Assembly (NCBI RefSeq): GCF_900100545.1 | Contig: NZ_FNDP01000011.1 | Span: forward strand, 1-64,000 | Direction of reading: 5' to 3' | Origin: Pseudobutyrivibrio sp. 49 | Lineage (GTDB): Bacteria > Bacillota > Clostridia > Lachnospirales > Lachnospiraceae | Length of the DNA stretch: 64,000 bases | Part shown: positions 41,714 through 50,263 of the stretch, one piece after another | Numbering within the stretch: the stretch's first letter is position 1 | How the letters are laid out: each line of letters opens with the position of its first letter | Notes under the pieces: model-generated | Database searches by the model: none | What the model was told of the DNA's origin: nothing | The model's input: only the letters and a program-made list of their open reading frames with translations | Made by a program: the position numbers and the translations under genes

Positions 41714-43495
41714 ATGAAACAGCAAGATAGCAAAGGGGTAATAAAACAATTATTCGTATATGCGAAGAATCATAAGTATCTTACCATTGCCTCATGGATA
41801 TTGGCAGCTATATCAGCACTTCTAGCGTTGGCGCCATTCTACTACATATGGGCAATTATCAGAGAGGTAATTGAGGTGAGACCTGATTTTTCACAGGCAG
41901 TGCACATCAAGGCATATGGTTGGACCGCAGTTGGAATGTCCCTCCTTTCCATGTTGGTATATATAGCAGCTTTGATGTGCTCTCATATTGCTGCCTTTAG
42001 AGTTCAGGTAAATATGAGAGTTGCAATGATGGAACATATTATGAAGCTTCCTATGGGATACATCGAATCGGAGGGCAGCGGAAAGATTAGAAAGATAGTG
42101 GCAGATTCAAGCGCTGCCACAGAAACCTTTTTGGCGCACTCACTTCCAGATAAAGCGGTAAGCTATGTCACTCCAGTTGGTCTAATCTTTATGCTTGTTT
42201 ACTTTGATTGGAGAATTGGACTTGTCTGTCTCATACCTGCACTTTTAGCATTTTTATCTATGGGCTTTATGATGGGCGATAAGATGAAAAAAGCCATGGC
42301 AGAGTATCAGGATGCCTTAGGAGACATGACATCAGAGGCAGTAGAGTATGTAAGAGGCATTCCTGTTGTTAAGACCTTTGGACAGACAGTATTTTCTTTC
42401 AAGCGCTTCAAAGAAGCCATTGATAAATATGAGGCATGGACAGTTGGTTATACCACTGCTGTAAGAATTCCTATGACAGCTTTTGTAACCTTGGCAAATG
42501 CAGTTTTTGCAGCACTTGTTGCCTGTGCCTTTATCTTTGGTGGAGATGGTATCGCAAATACGTTTATATTTAATATTCTATTCTACATTATCATCACACC
42601 AATCCTTACAGTCACACTTATGAAAGTGGCATACTCAGGTGAAAGTGAGATGATTGTAATGGATGCCTTAAACAGAATGGATTCTATTCTTAATGTAGAA
42701 CCTCTTCCTGAAACTAGCACTCCTAAAACACCTAAGGATGCAGGCATTGTTCTTGATAATGTTAATTTCTCTTACGATGACAAAAAAGGAAATGCCATTG
42801 ATGGAATCAGCCTTTCAATTAATCCTGGTGAGCACATCGCATTCGTGGGGCCATCAGGTGGTGGAAAGACAACACTTGCTTCACTTATTGCAAGATTCTG
42901 GGATGTGAAAAGTGGTTCTATTAAAATCGGTGGCGTGGATGTAAAGGATATTGCTACTCCTGAATTGATGCAGAATGTATCCTATGTTTTTCAGGATAGT
43001 AAGCTTCTAAAAATGTCTATTCTGGAAAATGTCAGAATGGGAAATCCTAATGCTACAGATGAACAGGTTGTGCAGGCTCTGAAGGATGCACAGTGCATGG
43101 ATATCATTGAAAAATTCCCAGAGGGAGTTAACACAATGATTGGAACAGAGGGCGTATATGTATCCGGTGGTGAAGCACAAAGACTTTCCATCGCAAGAGC
43201 ATTTTTAAAGAATTCACCAATTCTTATTCTTGATGAGGCTACCGCATTTGCGGATCCAGATAACGAGGCAAAGGTACAGCAGGCTTTTGCAAATTTGTCA
43301 AAGGATAAGACAGTGATTATGATTGCTCACAGACTTTCAACTGTTGTGGATGCAGATAAGATTTGCGTTCTCTCAGGTGGAAAAATCGTGGAAAGCGGTA
43401 CACATGATAGTCTTATCAAAGAAGCAGGTATTTATAACCACATGTGGTCAGAGTATAACAAGTCAATCAATTGGAAGGTAGGTAAGGGAGCATGA
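41714..43495 (+). CDS. Fused ABC transporter (TMD-NBD), subunit 1
   Basis: A 593-residue exporter-type half-transporter: six-helix membrane domain (about 1-310) and NBD with Walker A GPSGGGKTT (about 377), signature VSGGEAQR (about 477) and Walker B ILILDEATAFAD (about 497). It overlaps subunit 2 by 4 nt, so a heterodimer is likely. Pairs like this under iron control (IrtAB, YbtPQ) import ferric siderophores despite their exporter fold. Here iron control is inferred from the box at 41663 and the nearby feo and DtxR genes. Confidence 0.9.
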   Translation: MKQQDSKGVIKQLFVYAKNHKYLTIASWILAAISALLALAPFYYIWAIIREVIEVRPDFSQAVHIKAYGWTAVGMSLLSMLVYIAALMCSHIAAFRVQVNMRVAMMEHIMKLPMGYIESEGSGKIRKIVADSSAATETFLAHSLPDKAVSYVTPVGLIFMLVYFDWRIGLVCLIPALLAFLSMGFMMGDKMKKAMAEYQDALGDMTSEAVEYVRGIPVVKTFGQTVFSFKRFKEAIDKYEAWTVGYTTAVRIPMTAFVTLANAVFAALVACAFIFGGDGIANTFIFNILFYIIITPILTVTLMKVAYSGESEMIVMDALNRMDSILNVEPLPETSTPKTPKDAGIVLDNVNFSYDDKKGNAIDGISLSINPGEHIAFVGPSGGGKTTLASLIARFWDVKSGSIKIGGVDVKDIATPELMQNVSYVFQDSKLLKMSILENVRMGNPNATDEQVVQALKDAQCMDIIEKFPEGVNTMIGTEGVYVSGGEAQRLSIARAFLKNSPILILDEATAFADPDNEAKVQQAFANLSKDKTVIMIAHRLSTVVDADKICVLSGGKIVESGTHDSLIKEAGIYNHMWSEYNKSINWKVGKGA

Positions 43496-45234
43496 GAAGA
43501 TTAGAAGAAAAGTTACAACACAAATATGCCCTTTCTGAAAAAGGTGCAAAGGATATGGTAACAGCATTTGTGGCTTGTACTATCGGAAACCTTGCTCAAA
43601 TGTTACCTGTAGGAGTTTTGTTTTCATTTTCATCAGATTTGTTAAGCGGTAAAACCCCTGCGGAAAGACCAGTGTTTTATATCGTAGGAATTCTGATTTG
43701 TCTTGCAGCAGTATTTATATCTCAGTATTACCAGTACGGCGCAACCTTCTATTCGACATATATCGAAAGTGGTGTCAGAAGACGAAGCCTTGCAGAAAAG
43801 CTTAGAAGAATTCCACTTTCCTTCTTTGGAAAAAAGGATTTAGCAGACCTCACAAACACAATCATGATGGATTGTGCAATTATTGAAACAGCATCCTCAC
43901 ATTGGCTTCCAGAATTAGTGGGTGCCATGATTTCTACTGTCATTATCGTAATCAGCTTATTCTTCTTTGATTGGAGAATGGCTCTTGCAGCAGTGTGGGT
44001 AGTACCTATTTCATTCTTCATTGTTTTTTATTCTAGAACAATGATGCATAAGCTTAACAGAAAAGGAAGCAGATATAAGGTCGCATGCCTTGATGGAATT
44101 CAGGAAGCTTTGGAGACTGTTAGAGATTTAAGAGCTTACAATGCACAGGAAGCATACATGGTTGGACTTACAAAAAAGATTAAAGCTGTAGAGACTCACA
44201 ACATTGTTTCCGAGTTTGCTAATGCAGCATTTGTATGTAATGCTCAGATGATATTAAAATTTGGAATTGGAACAGTAGCAGTTGTGGGTTCGTCACTTCT
44301 CATAAAGGGAGAGATTAACGTATTTACGTTTTTCATGTATTTGCTTGTAGTGTCAAGAATGTATGAACCACTTCAGATTTCATTACAGAATTTTGCAGCA
44401 CTTATTGCTACAGACACACAGTGTGAAAGAATGGACGAAATCCTTTCACATCCAGAACAGACAGGTATCTCTCAGTTATCTAATAATGGATATGACATTG
44501 AGTTTAAGAACGTTAAGTTCTCCTATGAGGAGGGAGAGGCTGTTCTTCGAGATGTAAGCTTTGTTGCGAAGCAGGGCGAAGTAACAGCTCTCATAGGACC
44601 ATCAGGTGGTGGCAAGACTACAGTGTCAAGACTTGCAGCAAGATTCTGGGATATAGACAGCGGAAAGATTACTGTTGGCGGAATGGATATATCAAAGATT
44701 GATCCAGAGACACTTTTATCAATGTATTCTATCGTGTTCCAGGATGTAACTCTTTTCAATAACTCAGTTTTGGAGAACATCAGAATTGGTAACAAGGATG
44801 CAACAGATGAACAGGTTATGGCAGCAGCAAAGCTTGCCCACTGTGATGAGTTCGTGGAGAAGTTACCTGATGGTTATAACACTTTGATTGGTGAGAATGG
44901 TTCAGAGTTATCAGGTGGTGAGCGTCAGCGTATTTCTATTGCAAGAGCATTCCTTAAGGATGCACCAATTATTCTTATGGATGAGGCTACAGCGTCCCTT
45001 GATGTTGACAATGAATCCCTTATTCAGGAGGCGCTTTCAGCTTTGATTCAGAACAAGACAGTTCTTGTTATTGCCCATCGTATGCGTACAGTAGATGGTG
45101 CAGACAAGATTGTTGTTCTGAAAGATGGTATCGTGGCAGAGCAGGGCTCACCTGAGCAGCTTCACGGAACCAAGGGAGTGTATGCTCATATGCTTAATAA
45201 GCAGATGGTCACTGATGGGTGGAAATTGGCATAA
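43492..45234 (+). CDS. Fused ABC transporter (TMD-NBD), subunit 2
   Basis: A 580-residue half-transporter partner. The membrane domain (about 1-310) is followed by an NBD with Walker A GPSGGGKTT (about 365), signature LSGGERQR (about 467) and Walker B IILMDEATASLD (about 487). Both NBDs look catalytically complete. Start overlaps the subunit 1 stop (ATGA). Together they could be a siderophore/metallophore or peptide transporter; substrate not visible. Confidence 0.9.
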   Translation: MRRLEEKLQHKYALSEKGAKDMVTAFVACTIGNLAQMLPVGVLFSFSSDLLSGKTPAERPVFYIVGILICLAAVFISQYYQYGATFYSTYIESGVRRRSLAEKLRRIPLSFFGKKDLADLTNTIMMDCAIIETASSHWLPELVGAMISTVIIVISLFFFDWRMALAAVWVVPISFFIVFYSRTMMHKLNRKGSRYKVACLDGIQEALETVRDLRAYNAQEAYMVGLTKKIKAVETHNIVSEFANAAFVCNAQMILKFGIGTVAVVGSSLLIKGEINVFTFFMYLLVVSRMYEPLQISLQNFAALIATDTQCERMDEILSHPEQTGISQLSNNGYDIEFKNVKFSYEEGEAVLRDVSFVAKQGEVTALIGPSGGGKTTVSRLAARFWDIDSGKITVGGMDISKIDPETLLSMYSIVFQDVTLFNNSVLENIRIGNKDATDEQVMAAAKLAHCDEFVEKLPDGYNTLIGENGSELSGGERQRISIARAFLKDAPIILMDEATASLDVDNESLIQEALSALIQNKTVLVIAHRMRTVDGADKIVVLKDGIVAEQGSPEQLHGTKGVYAHMLNKQMVTDGWKLA

Positions 45235-45283
45235 AAAACTTATTGTAGATTTAACTAACTTGTGTTATCCTTTTGAATTGGCG

Positions 45284-45299
45284 GTTAGATGTGCATAAC
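45284..45299. promoter_or_regulatory. GTTAG-N6-CTAAC box (one mismatch), surface flavoprotein gene
   Basis: GTTAG-ATGTGC-ATAAC; one base off consensus. It lies 37 nt before the ATG at 45336, with another half site TAACTAAC at about 45252. No clear -35/-10 was found nearby. Confidence 0.4.
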
Positions 45300-45335
45300 T
45301 CTAATCAGAAATATAAAACCAAAAGGAGAGCATGT

Positions 45336-48300
45336 ATGAAAAATAAGGGATTATGTAAGCAAGTAAAAGCAGGTGCCTTGGCAGCTGCTTTACTTGTGTC
45401 TTCATTTTCCGCAAATGTCGTCGTTTCAGCGGAAGAAATAATTTCTTACGAAGATGGCACCTACACTGGTGTCGCAACTGGCAAGAACGGAGAAGTGTCT
45501 GTTTCAGTTACAATAAAAGATGGAAAGGTGGTAGAAGCATCTGAAGTTTCACAGCAGGAAACCCCAGGGCTATGGGCTAAGGCTACAGCTTTATTTACTA
45601 CAATAAACGAAAAACAGCCAACCTTTTCGGAGATTGATGAAATAGACGGAATCAGAGGAGCTACTATTAGTTCTAATGCCATAAAGGCTGCAGTAAAGGA
45701 TGCTTTTTCACAGGCTGAGAAAAAGAACAATCCTGAAGAGCCGGAGGAACCAGAAAATCCAGGTACTCCAGAGGATCCGGAGAATCCAGAGAACCCAACA
45801 GACTCTGATGATACTATCAAGGGTGAAGGAACAGAAGAAAATCCTTATCTTATTAGCAATGTGAAGCAGTTAGAGCTTTTTGCCAAGAACGTTGATGAAG
45901 GAAATTCATATGCAGGTGAGTATGTAAGTCTTACAAATGATATAACTTTATCGTCTTCACAGAACTTCAATTCTATAGGAACATCTGATGGTTTTGATAT
46001 TTTTGCCGGAACCTTCGATGGAAATAATTACTCAATTTATAACATGACAATTAATAGTGAAAATGTATCTGACGAAGGTCTTTTCACAGCTTTGAAGGCA
46101 GGTGCTGTGGTAAAGAATCTTAAAGTAATGAATGCATCAGTCACAGCTACACCAGATTATGGCCTGAATGCAGGCATTATTACTGGAGATTTAAAAAGAA
46201 CAGCAGTTATTTCAAACTGCCAGGTAAGTGGAAAGCTTAATGTAAAGTCTGACTCAGCAGCTATTTCTGTTGGAGGAATTGCTGGTAACATGATGGTTAA
46301 GTCAGAGGTAAAGAGTTGCTATTCTGATGTAGATATCATTGCAGAACTCAATGATGGAGTGATGGCAGATATTGGTGGAATCGCAGGTCTTACCAAGATG
46401 AATTCAAAAATAATTGATTCCACTTCAGCAGGAACTATTAGCGCAAAAGGTGATACAAGTGTTAATGCAGGTGGAATCGTTGGTACTGCTATGGGAACTA
46501 CAGAAAATGTTGTTTCTAAAATGACCATAGAGACAGATGGTACTACTAACACTATAGGTGATGAGTGGAAAAATAAGGATGTAGATTCATCAATCTTTGA
46601 AGCAGGAGATGGTTCAAAAGAGAATCCTTATCAGATTTCAAATGTAGAGCAGCTTGTAGCTTTTGCAGGTTCTTTAGAAGATTCTGTTTTGTATGATAAT
46701 AAGTATGTGGAACTTATATCGGATATTGATATTTCTGGAATAGATAACTGGGAGCCAGTTGGTGGTAGTCAGTACGCTTTTAATGGAACTTTTGATGGTA
46801 AAGGACATACTATTAATGGATTAAAAGAAGGAACAAAATCAAATCCAAGAAGACTTAGTAAAAACGTGGAAGATTTTTCAAACGCCCTTGGATTCTTTGG
46901 AAATATTGGTGTAGATGCTGTCGTTAAGAATTTACATCTTACAAATGTTGCAATTTATGCATATCGTGAGGATGCCTCTTTTGTAGGTGGAATCGTAGGT
47001 TATATGCAGGGACTTAGTGATAGTGGTTCTTATAAGGGCGCTGTTATTGATAACTGTTCTGTTCAGGGAATCATTGAATCAACAACTGCCGAAAAGAATG
47101 CCTATGTAGGTGGTATAGCAGCCAGACAGTATAAGGGGGCAATCATTAATTGTCATACAGATGTAAGTTTGCGCTCAAAGGTAGAGTATGGTGAATCAAT
47201 TGCTTCTGTTGGCGGAATCACAGGTATGACAAACAGAGGTCTTGTGGCGAACTGTTACTCTAATGGAACATACTTTGGAAGTATGGCTCGTGATATTGAA
47301 AATGAGATAGAAGGTATGTCAGCGGTAGGTGCTATTGTGGGTGTAAATGCCGGAGATTTGGTTAATTGTTACGGTAGAGGTGATACAGAATCAGAGCATT
47401 ATAGTATTTACACAGGAGCAATTACAGGCTGGGTAACAGGTATTGGTAAGGCTTATCAGAGTTATTATGATATAGAAAAGACAATGAAAATTGCAGGCCG
47501 AAAAGAAGCTCAGGTTCAGCCTTACGGTACTAAAACAGTTGGTGGTGTAAATGAAGAAGGAGTGGCATACGAAGGTGGTGTAGTAGGAAGCCTTGAGAGT
47601 TTCACCGCTGAAACATATAGCAAATTGGTAGAAAAGCTTAATACAAATTTTGAGACCTTTGGAATTGATATCTCAAAATATGGTTTGAAGAATGATTGTT
47701 TTAAAAAGTGGAAATTAGAAAACAATATTGTTACCCTTTCAGATGAATTCGTAAATACGATATACCTTCAGCCAGAAGAGGAGAAGGTACCAGTTACTCC
47801 TGTTGTTATGGGAGATGGAGATTGGTACGGAAGAGATAATGCTGGAAAGGTTACTTTAAAAATTACAGTAAAAAATAATGAGCTTGTTTCAGAAAGTATA
47901 ATTTCTGGAAGTAAATCTGATTCTGAAAACTATGAGAAGGCTCTTGCACGTGCTAAGGATAAGGCTATCTATGGAGATAGAACAGGTTACGGCGCAGGAG
48001 ACGAAAAACAGTTTGCAGGAGGAAATGGCACAAAAGAAAATCCTTATCTGATTTCAAATGAAAAGCAGCTTCGCTATATAGCTGAGGCTATTAATGCCGA
48101 TGAAACATGGGAAGGAAAATACTTTAAGCAGACAGCAGATATTAAGCTTTCTGATAAAGAATGGCTTCCAATAGGATTTGCAATTAAAGCAAAGATTAAG
48201 GGTGATCCGATATTGTATTCAGCTTATCCTTTCAGAGGAAATTACGATGGAGCTGGTTACACAATTACAGGTTTAACAATTGGAACAAGAAGCAATCCAG

Positions 48301-49664
48301 CAAGTCAGTACACGGCAGCAATGTTCGGATTTACAGGTGGAGATTACGAGACAAATCTTACATATGGCGATGATACTTTAAAGGTTGAATTAAAGAATAT
48401 TAACCTTCGAGATATCTATATCAACAATGAAGTTTCTTATGACACATACACAGCAGGTCTTGTAGGAACTGGCCAGAATGGTGTTTTCATAGATAACTGT
48501 TCTGTGACAGGTAAGATTTCTGTAAAAGCAGATGATATTGCATCACGTGGTGCAGGTCTGGCTGCAAGCATGCTTAGAGGCGAGGTAACAAACTGCTATA
48601 CAGATGTAAGCATCAGAGCAATTACCGAAGAAGGTGATGTTTATGCTGGTGGAATGTTCTCAGTAACAAATCGTATAAACGTATTAAATTGTTATGCTCT
48701 TGGTGATGTATATGGTAATGCAAATACAAACAACAAGGTTCACATCGGTGGATTTACAGGAATGGCAGGAGCATTCCAGTACAACTGCTACGCTATGGGA
48801 AATGTAACTTCAAATCGCCCAACAGTAGATATTGGTATTATGGACGGCAGAATTGCCAACATAGCCTATGATAGAAATTGCTATTTCAATCAGGATGCAA
48901 AAATTATCGAAAATGGTAGCGAGATTAAAGCTGTTTACACTGGCGCAGATGGTACGGGAAGCAGTAAAGATGTTACTTTTGGAAAGACAAAAGAAGAAAT
49001 TGGTTCAAAAGACTTTGCAGCCTTGCTTAATGAGAATGTAAAGAATGTAGTCAGCGAACTTGAGACTGCTGATAACGAGCTTGGTGGTATTATGAGCATT
49101 TACTACAATAGAGGTTCAGCAGGACTTAAGAGTTGGATTATAAAAGACGGTATTGCGGTACTAACAGCTAAAGAAGTTAAAACAGATGATAACAAGAAGG
49201 CTGAGACTGGAAACAGCTCAACAAAAAATAGCTCAACTGAAAAATCATCAGAAAGCTCTTCAGGTACATCAAATAAAGCTTCATCAGCAAGCTCTACAAC
49301 TAAAATCTCAGAGCTGGGAAATAACAATACAGCTATTATTCCTGAAACACAGGTGCCTATGGCAGAAGAAAAGATTACAGCAAAATCTAATGCTAAAGCA
49401 AAAAATAATGGAGATTCTGAGAACGCAGGAAAAACAGAAAATCTCCTTGAAAATGAAGATGAGGAATCCGTGGAGGCTGCTGTTTCAAAAGAATCTGAAT
49501 TAGAAGAGGAAGTAGAAGATGCAGTTGCTGAGATTTCTCCAGAGGAAGTACCAACTGCAGCAGAAGCAGAATCTAATACTGGAATAATCATTTTTATCAT
49601 TGTTTTAGTACTTGTAGTGTCAGGTATTGGTGCAATTATTTTAAGAAGAAAAAACTTTAAATAA
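45336..49664 (+). CDS. Large surface protein with FMN-binding domain and GLUG-like repeats
   Basis: A 1442-residue secreted, membrane-anchored protein. It has a signal peptide (1-32), an FMN-binding domain (about 37-125) with the flavinylation-type motif DGIRGATISS (104-113), and a Pro/Glu linker (about 132-155). A long body of repeats follows with GGIAG/GGIVG-type GLUG motifs and NCYSxG-like turns. A second FMN-domain-like start (about 845) lacks the SGAT motif. The acidic C-terminus ends in a membrane helix plus RRKNFK. ApbE-type enzymes attach FMN at such Thr residues, so extracellular electron transfer, perhaps ferric reduction, is plausible. GGAGAG precedes the ATG. Confidence 0.8.
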   Translation: MKNKGLCKQVKAGALAAALLVSSFSANVVVSAEEIISYEDGTYTGVATGKNGEVSVSVTIKDGKVVEASEVSQQETPGLWAKATALFTTINEKQPTFSEIDEIDGIRGATISSNAIKAAVKDAFSQAEKKNNPEEPEEPENPGTPEDPENPENPTDSDDTIKGEGTEENPYLISNVKQLELFAKNVDEGNSYAGEYVSLTNDITLSSSQNFNSIGTSDGFDIFAGTFDGNNYSIYNMTINSENVSDEGLFTALKAGAVVKNLKVMNASVTATPDYGLNAGIITGDLKRTAVISNCQVSGKLNVKSDSAAISVGGIAGNMMVKSEVKSCYSDVDIIAELNDGVMADIGGIAGLTKMNSKIIDSTSAGTISAKGDTSVNAGGIVGTAMGTTENVVSKMTIETDGTTNTIGDEWKNKDVDSSIFEAGDGSKENPYQISNVEQLVAFAGSLEDSVLYDNKYVELISDIDISGIDNWEPVGGSQYAFNGTFDGKGHTINGLKEGTKSNPRRLSKNVEDFSNALGFFGNIGVDAVVKNLHLTNVAIYAYREDASFVGGIVGYMQGLSDSGSYKGAVIDNCSVQGIIESTTAEKNAYVGGIAARQYKGAIINCHTDVSLRSKVEYGESIASVGGITGMTNRGLVANCYSNGTYFGSMARDIENEIEGMSAVGAIVGVNAGDLVNCYGRGDTESEHYSIYTGAITGWVTGIGKAYQSYYDIEKTMKIAGRKEAQVQPYGTKTVGGVNEEGVAYEGGVVGSLESFTAETYSKLVEKLNTNFETFGIDISKYGLKNDCFKKWKLENNIVTLSDEFVNTIYLQPEEEKVPVTPVVMGDGDWYGRDNAGKVTLKITVKNNELVSESIISGSKSDSENYEKALARAKDKAIYGDRTGYGAGDEKQFAGGNGTKENPYLISNEKQLRYIAEAINADETWEGKYFKQTADIKLSDKEWLPIGFAIKAKIKGDPILYSAYPFRGNYDGAGYTITGLTIGTRSNPASQYTAAMFGFTGGDYETNLTYGDDTLKVELKNINLRDIYINNEVSYDTYTAGLVGTGQNGVFIDNCSVTGKISVKADDIASRGAGLAASMLRGEVTNCYTDVSIRAITEEGDVYAGGMFSVTNRINVLNCYALGDVYGNANTNNKVHIGGFTGMAGAFQYNCYAMGNVTSNRPTVDIGIMDGRIANIAYDRNCYFNQDAKIIENGSEIKAVYTGADGTGSSKDVTFGKTKEEIGSKDFAALLNENVKNVVSELETADNELGGIMSIYYNRGSAGLKSWIIKDGIAVLTAKEVKTDDNKKAETGNSSTKNSSTEKSSESSSGTSNKASSASSTTKISELGNNNTAIIPETQVPMAEEKITAKSNAKAKNNGDSENAGKTENLLENEDEESVEAAVSKESELEEEVEDAVAEISPEEVPTAAEAESNTGIIIFIIVLVLVVSGIGAIILRRKNFK

Positions 49665-49678
49665 ATTTATAAATATGC

Positions 49679-49707
49679 TTGACAAGTTAGCACGTGCTAA
49701 CTATACT
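49679..49707 (+). promoter_or_regulatory. feo promoter with box in the spacer
   Basis: TTGACA (49679-49684), 17-nt spacer, TATACT (49702-49707). The exact box GTTAG-CACGTG-CTAAC (49686-49701) fills the spacer, so a bound repressor would block RNA polymerase directly. Confidence 0.85.
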
Positions 49708-49725
49708 TAGTAATGGTTAGTGGTT

Positions 49726-49741
49726 GTTAGCGACTGCTAAC
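49726..49741. promoter_or_regulatory. GTTAG-N6-CTAAC box (exact), feo leader
   Basis: GTTAG-CGACTG-CTAAC, 18 nt after the -10 of the feo promoter; an overlapping GGTTAG at 49715 extends the symmetry. Confidence 0.7.
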
Positions 49742-49759
49742 CATTATTTAGGGTATACG

Positions 49760-49775
49760 GTTAGGTAACACTAAT
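49760..49775. promoter_or_regulatory. GTTAG-N6-CTAAC box (one mismatch), feo leader
   Basis: GTTAG-GTAACA-CTAAT, third site in front of feoA, 27 nt before its start codon. Confidence 0.45.
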
Positions 49776-49802
49776 CGAAATTAGATAAAAGCGAGGAAAT
49801 GT

Positions 49803-50015
49803 ATGATGCCATTGATTTATGCAGAACCAGGGGAAACTCAGATAATTAAAAAAATCGGTGGAAGCCCTGAGGTGAAAAAACATTTGGAACACCTAGGCTT
49901 TAATGTAGGCGGTGAGGTTAGCGTAGTGAGTACACTTGGCGAGAATCTTATCGTAAAGGTTAAAGAGAGCAGAGTGGCAGTCAGCGATGAACTGGCTAGA
50001 AAAATTATGATCTAG
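49803..50015 (+). CDS. feoA: FeoA-like protein 1
   Basis: A 70-residue SH3-like FeoA protein (GETQIIKKIGG at the start, HLGFNVGGEVSVV in the middle, VKVKESRVAVSDELA at the end). FeoA assists FeoB in Fe(II) uptake on the cytoplasmic side. GAGGAAAT precedes ATG ATG. First gene of a five-gene operon feoA-feoA-feoB-small Cys-rich protein-dtxR. Confidence 0.92.
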   Translation: MMPLIYAEPGETQIIKKIGGSPEVKKHLEHLGFNVGGEVSVVSTLGENLIVKVKESRVAVSDELARKIMI

Positions 50016-50033
50016 TAAGAGGAGGAATAATCA

Positions 50034-50261
50034 TTGAAAACATTGAGAGATGTAAAAATCGGAGAGACAGCTACTGTTGTAAAGCTACATGGTGAAGGCG
50101 CTGTTAAGCGTAGACTAATGGACATGGGTATTACTAAGAATACTTCAGTATTCGTACGCAAGGTAGCACCACTTGGTGACCCAATCGAGGTTACAGTAAG
50201 AAATTATGAATTATCACTTCGCAAGGCTGATGCGGAAATGATAGAAGTGGAGGAGAATTAA
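50034..50261 (+). CDS. feoA: FeoA-like protein 2
   Basis: A 75-residue FeoA-like protein (KIGETATVVKLHGEGAVKRRLMDMG quoted in part; PLGDPIEVTVRNYELSLR). Start is TTG, 7 nt after AGGAGG. Two tandem FeoA proteins of different sequence are common in Clostridia. Stop and feoB start are separated by 2 nt. Confidence 0.92.
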   Translation: MKTLRDVKIGETATVVKLHGEGAVKRRLMDMGITKNTSVFVRKVAPLGDPIEVTVRNYELSLRKADAEMIEVEEN

Positions 50262-50263
50262 TT

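Noticed and set aside
49103-49600. Long minus-strand frame at the end of the surface flavoprotein gene
   Set aside because: Ser/Ala-rich antisense of the Glu/Ser-rich C-terminus; no start signals.
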